This document shows positions 59,425 through 64,000 of a stretch of 64,000 bases of DNA, piece by piece. A program made the position numbers and the translations under genes. The stretch is from Iocasia fonsfrigidae. Lineage in GTDB: Bacteria > Bacillota > Halanaerobiia > Halanaerobiales > DTU029. Within the stretch, counting starts at the first letter, position 1, and every line of letters starts with the position of its first letter. The notes under the pieces were generated by a model, which made no database searches, was not told the DNA's origin, and saw only the letters and a list, made by a program, of their open reading frames with translations. The DNA lies in contig NZ_CP046640.1 in the NCBI RefSeq assembly GCF_017751145.1, positions 3,700,137-3,764,136 of the forward strand, given 5' to 3'.

Positions 59425-59522
59425 AAGTTTATTATATCATTTTTAGGAGAAAAAAGATACTAAAATTAAGCGTAAAAGCTCTGATTTTACAATGTTTTTG
59501 AGCCTTTTGTCTAAAGTTTATT

Positions 59523-59879
59523 TTAGATGATTATTCTTTCTTTAACGGCAGGATGAGCACCTTTTTGATGAATAGATAAACCATCAAGTAACCACCTGAA
59601 TTGTCTTTCATCAATCATTACTGTAGAGCCAGTAGTACCATCAGGCCATCTGAATCTGCTTTTTTCCAGGCGTTTGTAGTGTAACCAGAAACCATCATTA
59701 TCCCATTCCAGAATTTTGAGCTTGTCCTGCTTTCTGTTACAGAAGACAAAGAGGTCATGAGAAAAGGGATTGAGCTTAAAACTCTCCTGAACTATTAAGG
59801 ATAGGCCATTGATTGATTTCCTAAGATCTGTAGGCCCCAGGGATAAATATACTTTATTGATATGATGCTGATTTAACAT
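59523..59879 (-). CDS. tnpB: IS66 accessory protein TnpB
   Basis: 118 residues, the IS66 Orf2 family: GPTDLRKSINGLSLIVQESF, DLFVFCNRKQDKLKILEWDN, GFWLHYKRLEKSRFRWP. Needed with TnpA and TnpC for transposition in this family. It overlaps tnpA by 7 bp. Confidence 0.94.
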   Translation of the reverse strand: MLNQHHINKVYLSLGPTDLRKSINGLSLIVQESFKLNPFSHDLFVFCNRKQDKLKILEWDNDGFWLHYKRLEKSRFRWPDGTTGSTVMIDERQFRWLLDGLSIHQKGAHPAVKERIII

Positions 59880-60199
59880 TGTTCTTTAAGAATCCTGATA
59901 AGAGTTTCAAAAGTATTAGAATCAAAACCTGGAACGACCTCTATGATCGCCTGACCTATAGTTATTTTTATGGTTTTAGTTTCAGAATTGTTATTTTCTG
60001 CTCGGGCAGGAAATACAGCTGTCCATTTAGTTTGACTAGATTCCTGTTCTTTCTTTTCCTTATTAAATTTATGAATATAGTATCTTAGAGAATTAATGTT
60101 TAGACCATTCTCTTCACACCATTTGGCAGCAGTTAAACTACTTGCTTTGTAATCCTGGATTCTTTCAATCCAGATTTCACGTTTGTTATTCATCTTCAA
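59873..60199 (-). CDS. tnpA: IS66 accessory protein TnpA
   Basis: 108 residues with an N-terminal helix-turn-helix: IWIERIQDYKASSLTAAKWC then EENGLNINSLRYYIHKFNKE, and a basic-to-acidic C-terminal tail. First gene of the IS66 element, 70 bp inside the right inverted repeat. Confidence 0.92.
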   Translation of the reverse strand: MKMNNKREIWIERIQDYKASSLTAAKWCEENGLNINSLRYYIHKFNKEKKEQESSQTKWTAVFPARAENNNSETKTIKITIGQAIIEVVPGFDSNTFETLIRILKEQC

Positions 60200-60269
60200 A
60201 TAACCTCCCTCAGGGAAATTATCTCATAGATTTCGGCTGTAAGGAATGTGGGTTATATTTGACGCTTAC

Positions 60270-60344
60270 ATTAGTCTTATCGACATATAAATAACTTTCT
60301 TTCCTTAGTGATTTAAAATCAGATATCCCATAAGGTATCTTCAT
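60270..60344 (-). pseudogene. Second AAA/nuclease copy, N-terminal fragment
   Basis: 25 codons from the ATG at 60344 (MKIPYGISDFKSLRKESYLY then VDKTN), identical in protein to the start of the intact gene, cut off by the right end of the IS66 element. It still has its GAGGGGG site and portable promoter. Confidence 0.9.
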
Positions 60345-60386
60345 CCACATATCCCCCTCATAAATTCTAAACTTAGTCTCTGTCAT

Positions 60387-60426
60387 AATTATACAATTAT
60401 ACCAGGCTTAAAGCAAGCCTGGTATA
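60387..60426 (-). promoter_or_regulatory. Palindromic portable promoter, copy 4 (before the broken AAA/nuclease copy)
   Basis: TTGCTT (60411-60416), 17-bp spacer, TATAAT (60388-60393) on the minus strand. The palindrome is perfect here: ATACCAGGCTT and AAGCCTGGTAT. Its outer edge coincides with the truncation point of a GHMP kinase gene. Confidence 0.85.
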
Positions 60427-60693
60427 AAATGTGTCAGGTATCATCTCCGGGACATTATCTATATGGAAGTATTCTTCATCAGGAAAGTCCAGGCTCTGAA
60501 CCCGGATATATCCATCATCATTAGCAGCAAAGACCATATCAACACTGGAATCAAGAGCCATCCCGGTAACCAATCCCTCCTGATGGTCAACATGAGCCCC
60601 CAGGGGGCAAATACGCAGTGGAGATCTAGCCAATTTAATATCCCCAACATTATCTTGATATCTTTTCTTAAATTTTTTAAATAAACTTTCCAT
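60427..60693 (-). pseudogene. Truncated galactokinase-like GHMP kinase (N-terminal fragment)
   Basis: From the ATG at 60693 about 88 codons are kinase-like: the substrate-binding start LARSPLRICPLGAHVDHQEG followed by LVTGMALDSSVDMVFAANDD, as in galactokinase-type GHMP kinases. The frame then enters the portable-promoter repeat and stops at 60397. The ATP-binding loop (P-x-G-x-G-L-S-S-S) and the remaining ~270 residues are absent. The gene follows two glycosyltransferases in the same direction, so it once belonged to the polysaccharide cluster. Confidence 0.8.
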
Positions 60694-60703
60694 TTGCTCA
60701 CCT

Positions 60704-61894
60704 TTACCCATCTAGAAATTTAAACCCTTTATCCTTTAATAGTCCCGCATAAATCATATCTATTTCTTTCACCATGTTTTCAACTGTCCATTTATTATTT
60801 ACCTTAGTTCTGGAATAGCTACCCATTTTCTCCCTCAATTTATTATCATTAATTAATCCTATTATTTTCTCTATCATGGCATCAGTATCTTTCAGCGGGA
60901 CTATAAAGCCATTCTTTCCCTCTTCAACAATCTCCCAGGCTCCATCTACATCAAAGCTAACTATCGGCTTGCCTGTCGCTGCAGCCTGTACCAGTACACG
61001 GGGTAATCCTTCCCATAAAGAGGTCAAAACCTTTATATCCATGATGGCAAACATATTCTCTACATCGGTTCTATATCCAGTAAAAATAACATTTTTACTT
61101 AAGCCCATATCACTTACCTGTTTTTTAATTTCTTCTTCATAAGGACCACTGCCTACAATGAGAAATTTAATTTTATCATACTTACTTAAAATATTCCTGG
61201 CAACATTCAAGTAATATATATAACCCTTCCTCTTTTGTATCTTGGAGACATTTCCAATAATAAAGTCATCACTATCAATCCCTAATTCTTCTTTAATTTG
61301 TTTTAATCTCTCTAGAGTATATTCTGAAACATTTAAAAACCTGGATAACTCCATACCACTGTATACAGTAGTATATCTATCTTCTTCCCCTATACCAGCC
61401 TCAAGATACTTCTTCTTCATATCTTCCCCAACAGTAATAAAGTGGTCTGTAAAAATAGCACAGAACCTCTCAATATTCTTAAACAAAAACTTTTTTAAAG
61501 GGTGTATTGTGTCAGGAAACGTTATACCATGTATTCCATGAATAATTATAGGAACACCTGCCATCTTGGCAGCTATCCGACCTAAAACACCTGCCTTGGC
61601 AATATGGGTATGAACAATATCATATTTGTTTTTTTTAATAATTTTATACATTTGCCAGACCGCTTTAATTTCATTTAGAGGGGATATATCCCTCACTAAA
61701 CTATCTATCTTATAAAGCCTGATACCTTCTCTTAAATTTAGGTTCTCCATCATACCCGAATTATTTTCTTTACCTATCATTAAATCTATATCATATTTTT
61801 TATTACCCAGGCAATTTATTGTATAGAGGGTATTCTCATCTGCCCCTCCATTAGCTAGTCTGGTAATAATGTGTAAGATCTTTGCTTTAGACAC
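60704..61894 (-). CDS. Glycosyltransferase family 4 protein
   Basis: GT-B-fold glycosyltransferase of 396 residues. The N-terminus KILHIITRLANGGADENTLY carries the acceptor-side Gly-rich loop. The C-terminal domain has FIIGNVSKIQKRKGYIYYLN, FLIVGSGPYEEEIKKQV and TSLWEGLPRVLVQAAATGKP with the E-x7-E nucleotide-sugar motif in degenerate form. The sugar is not predictable. It ends just where the truncated kinase begins, so the genes were co-transcribed. Confidence 0.88.
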   Translation of the reverse strand: MSKAKILHIITRLANGGADENTLYTINCLGNKKYDIDLMIGKENNSGMMENLNLREGIRLYKIDSLVRDISPLNEIKAVWQMYKIIKKNKYDIVHTHIAKAGVLGRIAAKMAGVPIIIHGIHGITFPDTIHPLKKFLFKNIERFCAIFTDHFITVGEDMKKKYLEAGIGEEDRYTTVYSGMELSRFLNVSEYTLERLKQIKEELGIDSDDFIIGNVSKIQKRKGYIYYLNVARNILSKYDKIKFLIVGSGPYEEEIKKQVSDMGLSKNVIFTGYRTDVENMFAIMDIKVLTSLWEGLPRVLVQAAATGKPIVSFDVDGAWEIVEEGKNGFIVPLKDTDAMIEKIIGLINDNKLREKMGSYSRTKVNNKWTVENMVKEIDMIYAGLLKDKGFKFLDG

Positions 61895-61962
61895 TTATTG
61901 ACACCCTCACATAATCCTAATTTAAGTTGCTTAATTTCATTTTATTTTTACAATAATATCTA

Positions 61963-63120
61963 TTAAATACTATCCAATAAATTTTCAAATTTACTTATAT
62001 ATGTTTTTAAAGAAAAATCATTCTCTACCTTTCTTCTGCCCTCTTTTCCCATTTCTTTCATTTCCTCTTTATTATCAATCATATATTCTATCTTTGCAAC
62101 TAATTCATTTTTATTACCCTTATCTACTATAAAACCAGTCTTTCCATTATCAATTGCCTCATTTGTCCCTCCTGCATTAGTAGCAACTACAGGTTTAGCC
62201 ATTGCCATAGCTTCTATTACTACTCTAGGCAAACCTTCATTCTTAGAACATAAAACAAATAAATCAATAGAAGATAAAAAATCAGTAATATCATCTACCC
62301 AACCAACAAACTTAATTTTTTTTTCTAAATTATAGTTTTTTATTTTTCTTTTTAATTTATTATAATAAGTTACACTATTCCTTGGTGGTTCACCTGCTAT
62401 TACAAATTTAATGTTTTTTGCTACTCTATTTAATTCTCTGGCCATATCAACAAAATCGTCATAGCCTTTTCTAAGAGTAATAGAACCAGCAGTCCCTATA
62501 ATAATTTCTTCATCAAACTTGAATTTAGCTCCTTTATTATCGTCATATTCTTTTAAATTAAACCCCGTATATATAGTCTCAAATTTGTATGCCTTTTTTT
62601 TCAAATATTTCTCATCAAATATATCTCTTACCCCTTCAGATATTGTTATTATTTTATCAGCCAATCTTGTCCCTATTTTATCGAAAATACCATTTGAAGT
62701 GTCAATTCTAACATACCAGAGCAAAGGTATTGTAAGTAATTTTGCTAATATACCAATTGTTAATACTCCCCGTAAATTATTACAATATAAAATATCCGGT
62801 TTTTCTTTTATTAAATACTTCAAAAATGAAATATTATATCTTATAAGACTTATTAAAACAAATAACTTCTTTAAAAAGGAATATCCCTTTATCTTTCCAT
62901 CAAAAACATTTAAATTAGAAGAATACTTAATAACTTTGGCTTTAATACCTATTTTTTTAGCCTTATTAATCAATTCTCCCTTACCAGGTGTAATTACTAT
63001 TGGTTCAAATTTATCTTTATTTAAACCCTTTAAGAGCCAGTATAAAGATTGTTGAGCACCAGTAAAGGAGGAATAATACGTTTCATAAAATACTATTTTC
63101 TTCTTTTTCAAATCATTCAC
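61963..63120 (-). CDS. Glycosyltransferase family 4 protein
   Basis: 385 residues with GT-B fold. N-terminal KIVFYETYYSSFTGAQQSLY and LLKGLNKDKFEPIVITPGKG; C-terminal EIIIGTAGSITLRKGYDDFV, FVIAGEPPRNSVTYYNKLKR and LCSKNEGLPRVVIEAMAMAK then PVVATNAGGTNE, the donor-binding region. Second of two transferases in the cluster at the right end of the window. Lys and Ile content is higher than in most neighbours, as often seen in polysaccharide genes. Confidence 0.88.
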   Translation of the reverse strand: MNDLKKKKIVFYETYYSSFTGAQQSLYWLLKGLNKDKFEPIVITPGKGELINKAKKIGIKAKVIKYSSNLNVFDGKIKGYSFLKKLFVLISLIRYNISFLKYLIKEKPDILYCNNLRGVLTIGILAKLLTIPLLWYVRIDTSNGIFDKIGTRLADKIITISEGVRDIFDEKYLKKKAYKFETIYTGFNLKEYDDNKGAKFKFDEEIIIGTAGSITLRKGYDDFVDMARELNRVAKNIKFVIAGEPPRNSVTYYNKLKRKIKNYNLEKKIKFVGWVDDITDFLSSIDLFVLCSKNEGLPRVVIEAMAMAKPVVATNAGGTNEAIDNGKTGFIVDKGNKNELVAKIEYMIDNKEEMKEMGKEGRRKVENDFSLKTYISKFENLLDSI

Positions 63121-63154
63121 TCCTAAGACCTCTGTTTAATTAATGCATGTAAAA

Positions 63155-64000
63155 CTATGTTAATTCAATTTTATTAAGATAAATCAAAGAAATAAGAAAC
63201 CAAAAAAAAGTATGCCGTATTCCATTATGTGTAAGACCATATAAACAAATAGGAAACAAGATATATATACAGGCAAAATCGTTTTTATAAATAACCTGAA
63301 ACATTATTAAAGCAAAAATAGCAAGTCCAATTATACCATAGGAAAAAAACAAATTGCCAATTGTCGAATGTATTTCTCTTCCCCCAATTTGACTCTTAAA
63401 TCTAGAAAACATCCCCTCCCCTGCACCAAATAAAAGATACCTGGGATAATTCCATATTCTATCATATCCCCTACCTACAAGACTATCATCATTCTCTTGT
63501 CCAATTGTATAAATTCTTTCTCCAACTGTCTTAAACAAATCAGTCTCAACTATTAATCCTAAATTAAAAATCAAAACTATAAGAAGTAATATTATTAAAA
63601 ACAAATTTACCAAAAATAATTTAACATTTTTTTTAGAGAAATAAAAAAAACAAATACACATAACTAAACTACTAACTATAGCTGCCTTAGATAAAGAAAC
63701 TATAATTAAAATAATAGACGCAGCTAAAACAGAATAAAACAAATATAAATTTAATTTAATTTTATTAACTAAATAAAAAATAATAGATAAAGATAGTAGT
63801 CCAAAATATCCCAGTTGGTTGGGATTATTAAAAAAATTAGTCCTTCGATATATCCCAGGGTTAATATTAATAAAAATCAAAGCAAACTGAATTATTACTG
63901 AAACCACTACTGCATAATAAATATATTTGTAAATCCTATTCCCAATTTTTTTATGCATAACTATAATACATAAACTGGCCAAGAAATTATACAGATACCA
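63155..64000 (-). CDS. O-antigen polymerase/ligase-like membrane protein (partial, runs off window)
   Basis: At least 281 residues are readable without a stop to the right edge, so the start lies outside. About seven hydrophobic helices, a Wzy-like central loop (RRTNFFNNPNQLGYFGLLSL with N-N-P-N-Q) and a long outer loop with VGRGYDRIWNYPRYLLFGAG then EGMFSRF, as in WaaL/Wzy proteins. It would polymerise or transfer a lipid-linked glycan outside the membrane. Its place before two glycosyltransferases fits a capsular or exopolysaccharide cluster. Confidence 0.8.
   Translation of the reverse strand, partial: WYLYNFLASLCIIVMHKKIGNRIYKYIYYAVVVSVIIQFALIFININPGIYRRTNFFNNPNQLGYFGLLSLSIIFYLVNKIKLNLYLFYSVLAASIILIIVSLSKAAIVSSLVMCICFFYFSKKNVKLFLVNLFLIILLLIVLIFNLGLIVETDLFKTVGERIYTIGQENDDSLVGRGYDRIWNYPRYLLFGAGEGMFSRFKSQIGGREIHSTIGNLFFSYGIIGLAIFALIMFQVIYKNDFACIYILFPICLYGLTHNGIRHTFFWFLISLIYLNKIELT

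Larger units (their letters stand above)
57779..60269 (-). mobile_element. IS66-family insertion sequence
   Basis: 2491 bp bounded by terminal inverted repeats: GTAAGCGTCAAA at 57779 and its complement TTTGACGCTTAC ending at 60269. It holds three genes in the order tnpA, tnpB, tnpC on the minus strand, the standard IS66 layout. The flanking 8 bp differ (GTTATAAA and ATTAGTCT), so no target duplication is left. The element sits inside an AAA/nuclease gene, and about 565 bp of that gene are missing at the insertion point. Confidence 0.92.

Noticed and set aside
57771-60277. 8-bp target duplication of the IS66 element
   Set aside because: GTTATAAA and ATTAGTCT differ; deletion next to the element explains its absence.
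62519-63055. 178-codon plus-strand ORF over the glycosyltransferase
   Set aside because: Antisense shadow of a well-supported GT4 gene; composition is that of complemented coding sequence.

Overview
The window looks like chromosome of a low-GC, anaerobic, saccharolytic member of the Bacillota. The AT-rich sequence, GGGGG/GGAGG ribosome sites, paired TRAP transporters, DUF1703-type ATPases and small chromate transporters would fit Halanaerobiales, but that placement is inference from gene style, not a database match. Almost all genes lie on the minus strand. No rRNA, tRNA or CRISPR array was seen.

Layout. 0-3.5 kb: pstSCAB phosphate importer (pstB cut by the window edge). 3.5-8.1 kb: Rrf2 regulator and exopolysaccharide precursor genes (polyprenyl-phosphate sugar transferase, GDP-mannose pyrophosphorylase, UDP-glucose epimerase). 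9.2-13.2 kb: a plus-strand unit of FadR-type regulator plus a three-gene GlpA/GlpB/DUF1667-like flavoprotein system, ending against a broken mannonate dehydratase (uxuA). 13.6-17.4 kb: TRAP importer and GntR regulator, probably for a hexuronate. 17.9-31.5 kb: Na+ symporter, chromate transporter pair, stand-alone APS kinase with an unidentified ATP-grasp-like protein, a second TRAP importer, a TetR/flavodoxin unit, a WYL regulator and a nitroreductase. 31.7-36.7 kb: a tandem-duplicated SatD-like protein with a DUF3307 membrane protein, then an M20 amidohydrolase with a DUF3100 membrane pair. 37-43.7 kb: sugar ABC importer, PfkB kinase, SIS protein and ROK repressor. 43.9-48.5 kb: sulfate permease plus CysD/CysNC making PAPS. 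48.7-53.3 kb: RbsABC-like importer, SDR and an epimerase fragment. 53.7-60.7 kb: a repeat-rich zone with an XRE regulator, two AAA/PD-(D/E)XK cassettes (one broken by an IS66 element), a nuclease and a truncated GHMP kinase. 60.7-64 kb: two glycosyltransferases and a Wzy/ligase-like protein.

The most distinctive content lies between genes. (1) Two distant loci encode paralogous 29-residue hydrophobic peptides with matching promoters, nearly identical leaders and their own terminators. (2) Four copies of a ~40-bp palindromic block each carry a TTGCTT-N17-TATAAT promoter in front of unrelated genes. (3) At least nine copies of a 25-bp REP-like element sit at 3' ends of genes, and in four genes the TGA stop is the element's own end. 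(4) An 87-bp block before two unrelated genes has a hairpin with two compensatory base-pair changes. (5) Several solute-binding-protein genes are followed by intercistronic stem-loops.

Starts were moved downstream of the longest ORF wherever a ribosome site clearly favoured it; such cases are noted. Functions rest on recognised motifs and context only; no homology search was run.
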